Of a stretch of DNA of 64,000 nucleotides, positions 10,505 to 23,340 are shown one piece after another. The position numbers and the translations under genes are program-made. Position 1 is the first letter of the stretch. Each line of letters opens with the position of its first letter. The notes under the pieces are model-generated. The model was not told the DNA's origin. It ran no database searches and was given only the letters and a program-made list of their open reading frames with translations. This stretch comes from Promerops cafer (Eukaryota > Chordata > Aves > Passeriformes > Nectariniidae). The stretch lies in the NCBI GenBank assembly GCA_013398275.1, contig VZSE01015292.1, positions 2,391,539-2,455,538 of the forward strand, given 5' to 3'.

Positions 10505-13500
10505 ATCTTTTTCATATAACACAGAAATCAATGAGCACTTGTTCTCCACAAGATCTAAGGCAAAAATACAGGCAGATGCTTGGGACAGAAAATGAAATCT
10601 CAGGTAAGAGAGATCTAAAAGCTTTCTTCCTTCACAGCTGCCACTGTCCCGTGGTGTTAGTGCTGCAGGGCTGTATTTTGTTCCAGCAAACTTATATTTA
10701 TTCCACAACCACAAGCAAAGACTTAGATTTCTGTAATGGCTGACCAGTAAATAGATGTATTTAAAGTGCAGGAATGAATTCAGAAGTAAAGGAAAAGACT
10801 ACTTCAGTGTTTTAATTTGCTATCATAGGGCTTAGGAAAAAACGCCGTACTAGAACCTTTCTTGTGATTTCACATTCATCAAATAAGGAAAATGCATAAT
10901 TTCAAACACCAGTGATAAATTTGAGCACATCTAAAGGTGTGCAGAAATATTTGTAACCAGAACTTGTCCGTGCTGAACATAACCCAATAAAGCCAATGAC
11001 TGAATACATCAGCACAGGCTCACATACACATATATACCATGCCTGCATTTATCCCTTTTGCTAAACTACTTCCTTGGAGGGTGAAAGGTCAGACTAATCA
11101 GACAGAAACTAACTGCAGCTGGAAAAAAAACTTTAGCGAGAAAATGCTTAAAATAATTGCGTTGCTTTTTTTAACCACATTATTGCTCCTCTCCAAGCTG
11201 AGCACTTGGCATGTGTGCAAAGGCTGCAGAGAGAGCAGTCAACGAAAGGGAGAACTGGAGAGGAAACATTCACTCAGTTAATCCAAATCCATATCTGTGC
11301 ATACATGGAGACAGCAAATACTCTGAGGTTTAGGAAATACTCGTGTCTGGGTAGCCATGTTGGCCCTTCACACATGTTGAACAGAAAGCAACAGGCTGTT
11401 GCATTTTGTGCCCAGATAAATGAGAGGTTTTAAGTAAAACAGTTTCCAGCACCACCTACTCGAGCAGCAATATTGTCATGGTTTCATTTTACCACTCTGA
11501 ATGGCAGTGCAAGTTTTTGCCTGCTTGGAAATGTAATGTCGAAGCAACTTGTTTTAATTTAAGCAAGCAGAAGCTGCCAACCATCTTTGCTTCCCAGCCA
11601 AGAGGAATTTATCTTACACATTTATTAAGTCATCATCTAGTTAATTACCATCATTTTGTAAATAGTGTGGCAGAATGAAGAGAGCCATCCAGCACTGTTA
11701 AGCTGAAACTGATAAGGGACACAAATGGGCCAGGTCTCAAAGCAGTGCAGAGTCTCTGTCACCCCAGTGGTATCTGTGGAAATACCTAAATTTACCTCAG
11801 CTAAGGAAACAGCCCTCCTGCATTTCCCCTGTTATAAATATCAGGAGTGTTTTCTCCAGCCAGCACTGCCTCAGCAAAACTCCATCTTCCAAACTGGTGT
11901 TTTCACTTAAAGGAGCTCCTCTTGCAGGTGTTTTCCTGCCCATGGTTGTTTGGGTAGAGAAGGGGAAATAAATTACAGGGTAAATAAAGCACCAGAGACA
12001 GAACTTCATTCACAGAGCTCAAGTGTAAAATGAAAGTTTTGTAGACAAAAACTTTTGTTATGCTTGGGTGAAACCCTCCCTGCCCAAAGACTTTAATCTT
12101 AAAATAGTTCATTTGGTTATTTGGTTGAGGTTTTTTAAGGCAGACTGATAAGGAAAAGCATTTTTCTTTGGAGGATGAGACCTCGTTTTATTGACTAGAT
12201 AATAACCTAGTTCTTATTCTTCACATGACATTGCAATCCTAGTAAATCAATGAGTCAAGGAGTTATTTACTCCAGGTTCTAAGGGAATAGAGAGGCCAAA
12301 CTCTGCTCATAAATGTAACTGTAGAGAAGGTTCCTCCAAACTTCCAGCGAAGCAAAATCCCTGACAGAGCAGATTTTGGCGCCCCGTCAATTTTCTGAAG
12401 GCTACTTTACATATAAAAAGTTACACTGGATTAACAAAATTATGCGGTTTTAAAATAGATAATTAAAGCAATACAGCTTTATGTGAAAATACCATTGAAA
12501 TAAACTTAACCTAGTTTATAGGAGTTTAGCTGCACTGGTTAATTTACAGCACAGCTGTAAATTGCAGAGAAAATGGTTGGCAGCAGCAGGCTACAACATA
12601 CTTACTTATATCAGCACAATGGTTTACATGAGCTGAGTTTAAACAGAGTCCTAAACCACATCAATATCCATGCTGAGTCAAGCTCTTGCATCCTCCTCTT
12701 CTTGTTTTGTTAGCTTTTCTAGCTCAGTTGTAAAAACATCAAGTATAATTCAATAAATAAAGATACATCATAACAAGGCAAAGCTAGGGCACCTGGACAC
12801 TGTCTGAAATTAATAAATTAATAAGGTCTGCTCTGACAGTCAAATACAAATCTTTGGCTCCCTGTGTGAGCTGAAGAAGCTACAGCTCCACTTTGCTCTG
12901 CTTCTTTCAAAGCTCAGTGAATTAAAGGGGTCTGAGCAAGGCTCAGTCTGGGCCGTGGGTTTATTTTCCTGCCATATAATACAAATGTGCTGCAGGTACC
13001 TGTGCACAGAGTTGTGTGGAAACAACTACAGAAACTGCCTGTTACTTCCTCTGCCAAGAGCCCTCTCGCAGGAGCTGGCTGTGGTGAGGACAGGACCACT
13101 GGAGCATCATCCCACAGCTCCTGCCCCACAAGCTCCAGGGGCAGAGCAAGCTCCTTATCAGCACAACGCTTAAGCAGGTGCTTAACTTTAATTACCTGCT
13201 TACAATCTGCAGACCTGCGAGGTTTATGAGCCCTCCATAACGGCTTCTGTTGTAAATACCAATCTTTGACTTCTCCAAAATAAGAGGAACTGGAAGGACA
13301 GAGCCAAGCTTTGCTTTCAGATAGGAATCAGCAGCTTGGCACGGATGGGGAGCTGCTGCTGTGAGGTTTGGAAGAGCCAAAGGATCGGGTTTGGGCTGTT
13401 GTTTGCCATCCTCGGAGCAGTTTTTGGCCGAGGTGAAGCTTGTCCATCACCTGCTGCCCTGCACAGCTCAGCAGTCCCCTGCACATGCTTGGCACCTTGC

Positions 13501-14001
13501 TCAGCTCAGGGGACTCACCCTCTGTCACCTGGCCCTGCTCCCCCACGATGAATATATGGGCCAAATGTAGGAAAAAGAGCAGAATTCACAACCATCACAT
13601 ATTACTTAAAACCTTTTTATCCCCTTTCCATTCAAGGAAGAGGACAGATGCTCAAGCTGCTGTTCACACCAAAGTTAGAATGCTGCCTATTGTAAATTGT
13701 AAATTAGGTTGCAAAGACATTTCAACAACTAGTAAAACTACTCACAGTTCATCTGAAATTACATTTTCAGGATTCAGAACAAGTTACCTCATCATCATAA
13801 ATGACCCAATTGTCCAAAACACAATAAGGACATGTCTTAGAAAGAGACAAAGAGGACATTATTTTCCTTGGTCTCTATTAATAGGGATTCCCCCAAACAG
13901 AAGAATCATTTGAGTGGAGATATATTTGGAGGCAAATGAATAGGTCCTTCTAGTTATTCACAAGACTATACTGTTGAGAATGTAGCAGTTATTTAGGTTC
14001 C

Positions 14002-14018
14002 TTTTTTTTTTTTTTTTT
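14002..14018. repeat. T17 homopolymer
   Basis: Seventeen consecutive T residues. On the minus strand it would read as a poly-A tail, but no retroposon body is recognisable beside it. Confidence 0.9.
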
Positions 14019-14744
14019 AATTGCACACTCTGGAGTGGTCTCACATATGATTAGCTGTTTTCTTTCAGAAAATAAACTGCATTGTACAATGCATTATTTT
14101 TTCACTTTTTAAATGTGCCAGATCATTAGAGAGATGTCTAGGTGCCTCCAGTATGAGCAGGATACCTTGTGAAATAAAAAAGAAAGTTTATCCTATAGAA
14201 CCACCAAGAAATCTGAATATTCATCAGGGTCTGATCCTCACCTCATCTGGAAGTAGCCTTCCTGGAGGGGGAATTTCTTTAGGCTACGAAGAGCCACTAT
14301 CATGTCTGCAGCTCTGACACAGAAAACAATTTAAGGCCACTCAGACACTCGAGCAGGAAGGCTGGAGAGTGCTGCTGTCACTGCTGGCAGTGGCTACCTG
14401 GCTGCTGGGGACACGGAGGGGCAGAGCAGGCAAGGGACAGCTAGAGGCAAAAATGCTTTGAAAATAAACATCAGGTCAAGCAGAAGGGTCGTGGGGAGTC
14501 TGTACTTGAGAAGGAAAAACCATTTTATAGCAGTGAGGACATGAACACCTCTAGATTTGTCCAGCAAGGATTACGACATTTTTCATTTTTTGCTGCTCAG
14601 AAAGCAAAGGGATTTAAAGCACACCTGTTCTCTTTTCTTCTACTCAGAAGATGCTGTACGGGTGGGAGATGGAGAAGTAATATCATGACAAAAGAGCAGC
14701 CCAAGCTTCCTTTGGTGCCCAGTGGTAATTAACAGTTATTAAGC

Positions 14745-15030
14745 CGGGCAGCTTTTAAGTGTGCCAGGGACGGGCCAGCGTTAGTGGAAGAAACGCAGTC
14801 TTGTGGCTTAGAGCTGCATGTGGCCAAATTCCCTGCTTTCCCAAAAGGCAAATGAACCCACTAGGAGCGCCCTGATGCCGTGTGAGGGAGGCTTCAAACA
14901 TCCAGTTTAACTCGTTTATGGCTGGCGCGGATATTCCAAGGTGCCCAGCCGCAAACCCGCTGCCTGCGGAGCGCCTCCTGCAGCCGGGGATTGCTGCGGG
15001 TCAGCAGCACAGCCCGGAGGTCTCTGGGCT
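14745..15030. other. Weak GC/CpG-enriched patch
   Basis: CpG dinucleotides are more frequent here than in the flanks, for example around 14920-15000, but density is far below the islands at 1.2-2.3 kb and 21 kb. It may be a weak or decaying CpG island. No open frame or promoter element accompanies it. Confidence 0.35.
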
Positions 15031-18000
15031 CCAAGGCAGGCACAGCTTTTCCTGACCTGTAGTGAAGTCCCCGTGTTTCAAAGCCTGAGGTGACACTGGG
15101 GCCACCAAGCCCTGGTTTTCAAGCCCTCCTTCCGAGCGTGGCTGTGACAGCCTCGTGTTCGCAGCCCAGCCCAGTTCTCCCAGCACAGGCACTTGTTTCT
15201 CTCAAAACAGAGAAGAAGAAAGTTGCCAAAGTTTCTGGGAGAACCAGTCAAGACCCATCTGAGTAGCTCGCAGCTAATGGATACTGTAAAGTACCTGTGC
15301 CAAACACGCTTCACCTTTACTATCTTCCCTTTTTACACAGCATTTTACTTTTTTATGATGATGTTCCCATTATCTCAGCCCTATCTTCCCATCCCATAGC
15401 TACAGGCCATTAGCTATTTTTTTTCTTTATAAAAAAAAAAAATTAATTAGAATTGAAAAGGTTGACTAATAAAGGAGAAGACTGTTTTCTTTGGCAGCCC
15501 TACTCGCTTTATTTATATTGGCATTGCAAGACTCCATCCTAATGTAAGATGCACCTCAATTTGCATAATGCATCCTGCCTTCCCCCAGCAGTAGCTCTGT
15601 GGCCCAGCTTGTCTGTTGTGACCTCTAATCCTTCTTCAACCTCCTCTGGGTCAGAAGCACCATTGTGGCTTTCCATTATCACCAAACAACTCCCCAAAAC
15701 AAAAACCAAACATAGCCCCTAAAACAATTCAGCAGAACACAAGAACAGCCTTGTGGACCAAACTGCTCTCAAATACAAGAGCTGCAGGAAAGTGTCTGGG
15801 AGTTTTGGAGTGATAGAATTTCTGGGAAGCTCCAAGAGGAGCATGAATTGTAAAGGAATTGCTGCCAGTGGCCAATTTTGCTGTTCTGGCCCCTGAAAAC
15901 TCACAGGCTGTCAGGTGGAAATGCTTGCACTGCCTTTATATCCTTCTCTTGGGAAAGACAGTGCTTGTTCCAAAGCATTCACTGCTAAATATGGAGAGGA
16001 ATCCCACCTTTCTGGCATTTTCACAAGATTTCCCCCATCTTGTTATTAAGCTGGTCTTTCCCATGATTAGAAAATACATAAATAAAACAATCCTTCAGGT
16101 AAGGAATGGGCAGAAATACTGTGAGACAGGGAGTTTCAATGAGCTGTTTCAAAGCTTTGTTTTTGAAAAATGTTTCCAGAATACTATCTATAAAATCCAC
16201 AGGTCCACCTGATTGCTTGTTACCTGGGTTGCCTTGATAGAAAGGAAAAAAAACCCAATAATAATGAAATTATGGGATATAGAGCAGGAATGAGCCATTG
16301 AAAAGAGTGCTGAGCTTGAAATTGCTGCTGACAGTATAGCATGGTGACATTTTACCTATATCTGGGTATATTTACACCATTCCTACCTGTAAATCCCATT
16401 ATCAGACAACAAATTATTTTGAAACATCACTGCCCAAAATGTTCAGTACATACTGTCATTAAAATTATCTGTATACACAGAATAGCTTTTCAATTTATTC
16501 ATCAGCTGCTTGATAAACCACAGTACTGAAAATAAGACAAGTAAGATGGTTTGCAAATACTTCCATCTGCCTATTAAGGTTCGATTAACGTTCCCACAGA
16601 TGCAGTAAAAAAAAAAAAAAAGTAAGTTCAGTTTTAAAAGCAAATAGGTTGAACAAATTACATATGGAATCTGGCACTGCTAAAGAAGGATAAGTACATG
16701 CTTAGATTAATAAGTAATTACTCATGCAGCAGCAATGTCTTCATTTCTGGCCACTAGATTTTTGTTAGTAATTTAAATTACTGCGAATTGTGGAGGGGCT
16801 AAAGCTACAATCTGTGCTGGTATCCCAGTGCCAGTTACTGGATACCTCTCAAGGTTTTCCTAGGCACACAGAATTGCAGGAATTGCACGCTGTGAGCTGC
16901 AGGTGTGTTTTAATCTCAGGAACAAAATTGTTCCGACGGCTGCCACTGTTCTCCACCTGAGACTTCACACAGCCACCTCTGCCCTCTGGGAACGCTGAGC
17001 AGTTTTAGTCCTGCAACAATGGAGCAGAAAGCACTGATTCAAATTCCCAACATCCGAGAGAAGGCTCTGGGTTTGGATTTTTCCATGTAGTGGTGCATGC
17101 AGGCAGTCTGGTGAGGCAATCCAGGGCATGGACAGAGCAGTATTTTATCGGGAGCAGCAGTCTCAGCGCTCATCTCTCACTTTATGAGCTCTGGTTAGCA
17201 ATTTCAGCTAATTCAGCTGAATTTCAGGGTGTAGGTGACCCCTTATGCTCAGAGAAAGAGGGACATGCCCTCGGCTAATCTTCCTCAGACTGCAACTTTT
17301 TGGTAACTCCTCATGTCCCCTCAGTTCCTCACTGCCCCCATGTGCTGTGTAGGGATTTCGTGCAATTAAATCACAGCTGGAGGTTCGTCAAGGTAAATGT
17401 GCTAAAATTCAGGCACTGGGAATGCTTTTGTACAGGCTAAACCTCCACCTCTTCCCACCATCCATGATACATTTGTCCCATGCTTTGTTAAGCCCAGCAA
17501 ATAAGGTTCACATCAGAGACCCTGGGATTTTAAGTGCCCAGTGTTGACACTTTGGCACAGATCTGTCAGCCCGGGACAGCCCAGGTCCTGCTGCCTTCCT
17601 CGAAGGGATCTGTGACAGACACAGAAGCAGCAGCAGAGCTCTCATCTGGGAGCTTTAGCTCCCAGCGCAGAGCCCACATCATCGGAAAACGCAGAAGCAA
17701 CGAGGGGAAAAAAAAAAAAAAGGGAAAAAAAACCCTCCTAGTACAGAAAATTGTCCATTTTCCTTATCCCACCTGAAGTCTGGCAAAAGGAATACCTTCA
17801 AGAGTTCAAATTAGAGATGCGGGTGCTTTCAAAAAGCACAACGAGCTTTTCCTGAAGGAGTTCTGGGCTCTGCGGCTCCCGAGCCTCCTCCAGGGCAGGG
17901 GAGCAGCCCCACAGTGGCAACACTTTCCGAGTGGAAAGTGTGTTTAAAAGTAGGGCTTCAGAAGTAAATAAAACTCTTTTGACAATAATGAACTTTCTTT

Positions 18001-18984
18001 TTCGTGTCAGTTTTGCTCTGTTAGTTACTTGATAATGCGATGCTCTATAAAAGGCTTGAAAGAAGATTCCTTGTCAGTCTGCGGTGCCTGGGGGTAATGC
18101 GAGCTGCTCAGCCCTCACAAGTAATTAAAGATAATCAGTGAAAAATGCGAGGGTCTGTTGTGCTCTGCATTCCAAACCCCACCTACAACAGGAACAGCGC
18201 TCGAAATGATTATTTAAATTTAACCTTTTTTTTTTCCAGGGGATCGCTGGGGGATGGGATTCGTAATTGTTTTCCTGCTGGTGCTGCCGTGCTCGCAAAA
18301 AGCAAGAAACAGTAAAAAATCAGATTCAGGAGGATCGATACTGACCGAAAGACACTTGAAACTCTGAACTGGCTTTTGTGTTTTCCTGCCTCTGACAGAT
18401 TTCTATCAGCAATGTTTACCTTCAGGTATATTAAATGACAGAGCCAAACCTGCTTCATCTCCTGAAGTGGGATTAATTTACCACAGAATATTTATAGGAA
18501 CAAATAACAGCTTTAACAAATAAAAGAATAATAATTCTAATAACAGTATGTATAACAGGGAAGGTTTCCCAGGTACTTCATAGACAACAACTCCCTCTGA
18601 AATTTTATTTATCATGAGGAGCAGTGAGAGTTACAGCCCGGCAAATAACTTTGAAAAATCAAGCCACTTATTCAGGTGCAGACTCAGCAAGGGAACTGCT
18701 GAGTGTTGAGCAACTTGGGCAATCTGGTTGAGACTGTCTCTCATTTCTTGTGCTCTTTGAACTCCCTGGCACAAGTCCTGCTCGCTGCGCTCAGGGAAAC
18801 CCGGAGCTGCCGGGCGAAGGTGCCTCAGATCAAGGGGTGACATTCCTTGTGTCCTGCTGGCTGGACGGGGGACAGCGGTAAACGGGAGGCACCAGAGGCA
18901 CGGGGTGAATTTAGATGGGGTCGGGGTGATGTTCCCCTATTTTATGGTGCACTGGACCGTGGAGCCACGGAGAGCAAAGCCAGG

Positions 18985-19232
18985 CTGGGGACAGCCCGGG
19001 GGACACAGCCCGGGGGACAGCCTGGGAGACACAGCCTGGGGACAGCCCGGGTGACACAGCCCGGGGACAGCCCGGGGGGCACAGCCTGAGGACAGCCCGG
19101 GGGACACAGCCTGGGGACAGCCTGGGAGACACAGCCTGGGGACAGCCCGAGGGGCACAGCCCGGGGACAGCCCGGGGGGCACAGCCCGGGGACAGCCCGG
19201 GTGACACAGCCCGGGGACAGCCCGGGGGACAC
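18985..19232. repeat. GC-rich 25-bp minisatellite, about 10 copies
   Basis: About nine full units and a partial tenth of a 25-bp repeat with consensus CTGGGGACAGCCCGGGGGAC followed by ACAGC. Units start at 18985, 19010, 19036, 19061, 19086, 19111, 19136, 19161, 19186 and 19211; the second is 26 bp. Each unit consists of two related half-units (GGGGACAGC and GGGGGACACAGC types). Variants at a few positions (C/T, A/G) differ between copies, so the array is not freshly homogenised. The plus strand has regular G runs of three to six separated by 7-9 bases, giving weak G-quadruplex potential. All three minus-strand frames are open across the array because the unit lacks stops. Such arrays are length-polymorphic in vertebrates. 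Confidence 0.95.
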
Positions 19233-20999
19233 TGACAGTGGGAGGCTGCAGCCAGGCACACCCCAAAGCTGCAGAGGAAGGGCCTGGGAACCACTGCCTC
19301 GCCCTGGGCATCCTCTGCTCCCCGCGCACTTGCTGCGTGTCAGAAAATCCTATTTGACCTGCTCGGGGCTCCGTGTCCAGAGGATAAAAGCCCCTTGACT
19401 CCGTGGGGCCAAAGGAAGGGCAAAGCCTGGTGTGAGGCAGAAGGGAAATCCATGGATTTGGTGACTCCTGAGCTCTGGGGACGTGCCAGTGCAGCGTGTG
19501 GAGCGCTGAGCCTCCTGCCACCTCTCCCTGGCTGGAAAGCTCAGTGCTGCTGGCTCTGTTTGCAGCTGGAAAACGTGCTTGTGAAACCTGCATCAGACAC
19601 TTGGCACTGCCAAGAACAACAGTTACTGTCTTTCAGGGCACTGACCAAGCCCTGGGCAGGTTTGGATGGTTGCTGCCAAGTTAATTCAGATTTAGCCAAA
19701 GAAGCAAAGGAAAGGAACCATAAAATTATGGCAAATAATCCATAATGCATTGAAAGGTGCTACATCAGGGGCTTCCAGACTTCTTCAGCTTGTGGACCCC
19801 AAAGAATTTTCTAAACTGTTAGAAAGACCTAAGCACACAGACCCAGGTATAGAAAATTTACAGTTCCTGACAATAGCTTTTGCTTTTAGTAGGTGCTTTT
19901 TTTGTGGATTCCTTTGAAGTAGCCAAGAAAACCACATCACTGCTTCCGTGATTCCACAGGCAACAGAAGATCATCAACTTCCAATCTATTTTGTCTAGTA
20001 ATTGTACATGTTTGTTTCTCCCACACTCCGCTGATGTGAAGTTTAACACTCAAATATTACCAGTTAAATACAAAACAAAGCAAAACTGTTGATGCATTAT
20101 TTCACAATAAGTAATATAAAACCATGAATAATGGGCTCCAAATGATGTAAACATGTGTTTAGAGTACTGCTTAGAGCACTGATGCTGACCTAGATTTGAC
20201 CTTCCCAAGTATCCACAATCTATTCCTTCTTTAAAAATAAAAAATGTTGCCTAAAGGAAAGATCGTGTTGTCTTCACAAATGATGAGTGAGGATTCCGTG
20301 TGACCGCAAACAACAGAAATACTGTACAGGTCGTAATTAAAATGACCTTATAAAATATCCCATGGAAAAATATTTTCCAAGAGACTGGATTCCACTGAAT
20401 TTTGTGTAGACCACACACTTTAATCCTGGTCCTACTGAAGTCATTGAGAGTTTTTCCATTGACTTCTATGTGTCCATGGTTTGGCCTTCATTAGCCATAC
20501 ATGGAGCATATAATAAAAGCAAACATCAAAAAATAAAAGTTGGTCTAAAGTTCCCTAAAAAGCATGCCCACAGGGAATTGCTGGGGAAAAATGCACAAAA
20601 CATTTCTGGAGTGAGCGAGTTTGTGAAAAATACTATCCCACTTAAAAAACTGAAAAGTTTGAGAAATTTAATTTAAGCCATATGGCTGCATGAAGCATGT
20701 AATTAATAAGGAAATGATGCTGATTGTTAATACAGACATCTGAAATCAGCCACAACGAAATCTTGTTATGTCAGGACTGCGGCAGCCCGGATTCAGGCGG
20801 AACACGGAGCATCACACAATCGATATAATATCATTACCAGGACATTCCTAACAGATTTTAGGCAGAGACAATGTCACATCTCTTCAGCCTGAAAAAGCAG
20901 TACGTCTACACAAGATGCAATTATTTTAACTCGGACTTTTAATGATCTATATAAAGACAACAATGGGCTGTTTGTTACCAGCTGAATCGGGGTTCCACC
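19233..20999. other. Non-coding interval with old repeat remnants
   Basis: No gene is supported. The first 500 bases remain GC-rich. At 19765-19800 a stretch ending CTTGTGGACCCC resembles an old interspersed repeat seen in sauropsid genomes, but I cannot name the family. From 19860 on the sequence is AT-rich. A palindromic repeat lies at 20425-20475. Confidence 0.45.
20425..20475. repeat. Old palindromic interspersed repeat
   Basis: CCTACTGAAGTCATTGAGAG and then TTTTTCCATTGACTTCTATG form a near-perfect inverted repeat: GAAGTCATTG at 20437-20446 against CCATTGACTTC at 20456-20466. I recognise this pattern from memory as a short motif that recurs widely in bird, turtle and crocodilian genomes, but I cannot give a secure family name. 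It may be part of an ancient non-autonomous DNA element or a LINE tail. Confidence 0.5.
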
Positions 21000-21440
21000 C
21001 AGCCCAGCGAGACCTCGAGAGCCGCCACCACTCTGCGCAGAGCGGGGTGTGCTCAGACACGTGAAACTAGTGAAAAATGGAGCGGGTGGTTCAGATCCAC
21101 GGGGTTTGCTCCCCGAAAAGCGGGGATCTCCCGCGCCGCATTGTCCGGCCGGGCGCGCGCGCACGCGGTTCAACGGCTCGTCCCCGAAAGTCCCGCAAGC
21201 GAAGAGATGCTGCATCTGTCTCGCTCGGCGTCAGCACAGAGAGCGACTCAAGTCCTGCCAAATCGAGTGTGACCTTCAATCTGCCACTCTCATGGTGAAA
21301 GGCAGCGGAGTAAATTACTTGGCCTTCCCTTTCTATTGAGGGTGAATGCGAGCGGGTCGGCGGGACCTGCCGCCGCTCCATCCCCAGTGGCACCCCACAG
21401 TTTACACAACCCGGGCTGAATGCCATAAAAGAGGGGCTTC
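21000..21440. promoter_or_regulatory. CpG island, candidate regulatory element
   Basis: A compact CpG-dense block in otherwise AT-rich DNA. By hand count 21121-21180 holds fourteen CpGs, including an alternating CG/CA stretch of about 16 bases near 21150-21167. Short open frames cross it on both strands (96 and 111 codons) and match nothing I know. It is directly followed by enhancer-like sequence. It could be the promoter of an unannotated transcript or a CpG-rich orphan island acting as a distal element, as seen around developmental genes. Function is inferred. Confidence 0.6.
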
Positions 21441-23100
21441 ATTCACCGGGGGCCCGCATGCAAAAGAGACGCCCATTAGATCATAGTAATTATTCCATTT
21501 ACATCACACAGTGCCACAGTGGGACGTGTAGGACTCATCAAACACTTCTCTTCACCGGGCCGGCTGCTAATGAGGCCCAGTGGCAGCATTGTGCCTCCCA
21601 TTTACTCATGGCCGTGCCTGCCTGCCAACAACAGCTCAGCCCTCCAGACAGGCTGCCCCTTTCAGAGCCATTTATTCCGCGCCCAACCTCTGACCTCAAG
21701 GGTTATGACATCAGCAGCCCTGATTTGTGATCATTTTTATTGGCGGACATTCAACTCTTGTTTCCTGTGTTTAACTCTGCCTCCCTTTTTTTAGCTAAAC
21801 TTATTGGTTCTAATAGGCATCTGCCAAAAGACTATAAAGTAAGCCAGAGCTCGCACAAAGAGGCTTCTGATCTTGCTATAAAAAGCCCCACAGCTACTAT
21901 TTATGCCAATAATAACGAGTAATTCATTATCTAGGTGCACAAAATCTGTTAACCACTAAAATGTTGAACAATTTGGAGCAGATGTCCAACAATTTTATGA
22001 GTTTTAATTAAAATGTTCTATGCATTTTCACCAATACACCTGGGTTTTTAAATTTACAAAGATGCTACATCGGCGCACCACAGTCCTTTGCAAATGGCAT
22101 TTTTTTTTTTTTTTCAGAGGGGGATTAAGAGGGGATGATTTGGGCTAATCAGATGCTGATTTGTGGCGAATTTTTTCCCCATTAAGGTGTTGATGCAAAA
22201 TCAAAGAGGAATTAGAGCTGAGATTTAAAAAGACAGAGCTTTCTTGGGACAAAGCAGCGATATTTCAGGAGTCAGTGAACTTCAGTTTGTCTGCTTGAAA
22301 TAGAGAAGGGGAATTTGCATTTTGAAGCAGAGTCATTAATTTTAAAGCTAGTGTTCTAAATGGAAATTAAATATCTTTAGAGAACAGGTTCTCAAAACAC
22401 ATGTTTTTCATAAAGCAGTTTGTTTAAGCATTGTGATTTCCATATAGCAGAAACAGGTATAATAACAGACAGCATTTACTTTATCAAGAATGCAAATAAT
22501 AATTTTCCAAAAATTTGACATTACAAATCACTATGCAAGCACATAATCACGAGTTTGCATGATTTATGTTTTTAAGCATTTGTTAAAAAAAATTTAAATA
22601 CTTAAGAAGCTGATAGTGAATAAAATAGAAAATATTTTATCTCTGCTCTTTCATTTGGATAATGGGAAGGTTTTGGCCTGAAGTTGAAAACTAACTAGTT
22701 TTTAAAAAGGATGGTTTCCCCTCAATTATAATCATAAGCAAATTAACAAAAAAGAGGATCCTGTTCAGCTAATTTCAAACAGTTACAGTCGCAGATGATG
22801 ATTGCAGGAAGTGGTTCAGTAATAGAAGATTTTTTATTGTACCAGTGAGGACTCAGTGTGACCAGCCCTACACAGAATCTTTGTAATGCAGCCCTTTCAG
22901 GGCTAATATGGATATTTAATGGATTGGATTGGGAGCTGTCACCAATCCCTAATGTATCTCTAATGCAATCTGAGGATTTACATTTGTTTGCCAGATAAGA
23001 TTCTCATCCAGCTTCTCTTTGTAGTCAAGTAAATAATTTTACTCATTATTTGCTAATCTTAATTTCATCATCTCTGCCAGTATTACCTTTATTTACATAG
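21441..23100. promoter_or_regulatory. Candidate conserved non-coding cluster
   Basis: About 1.6 kb of AT-rich sequence with few CpGs and no recognisable interspersed repeat, apart from a T15 run at 22100-22114. It contains two perfect octamer motifs: ATTTGCAT at 22313-22320 and ATGCAAAT at 22490-22497. Many TAAT-type homeodomain cores are present (for example around 21485, 21907 and 22380). The texture matches vertebrate developmental enhancers next to CpG islands. Conservation cannot be shown from one sequence, so this is an inference from composition and motif content. Confidence 0.35.
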
Positions 23101-23340
23101 CTCATTTTTTGACAAAAGCTGAGCTGCTATACTTTGTGCAGGAATACTTTAGGATTGCACTCTCTACCCTAAATTGCATGCAATTCACACAGTTTTGTAC
23201 ACAAAACAGGGAAATGCATGAGCATTCCTAAATGACCACGCATAGATATTCATGCAAGCAACAACCTGCTTTACATGCAGATGGCCAGAAGTTTCCCTCT
23301 TTAAAAAGCAGGACACACAACCCCCTCCCCAGCTCTCCTG

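Larger units (their letters stand above)
9831..18984. other. Long non-coding interval
   Basis: No gene can be supported over about 9 kb. It contains a short direct repeat at 10465-10504, homopolymer runs at 14002-14018 (T17), 16607-16621 (A15) and 17708-17732 (A-rich), and a mildly GC- and CpG-enriched patch at about 14750-15030. Open frames up to 157 codons (13440-13913 plus) show no domain or biased composition. One splice-flanked open block at 10525-10603 is listed under findings. Otherwise it is unique AT-rich sequence. Confidence 0.55.

Noticed and set aside
18937..19593. 218-codon minus-strand open frame with Pro/Gly/Cys repeats
   Set aside because: It is produced by the stop-free minisatellite. 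All three minus frames are open in the same way.
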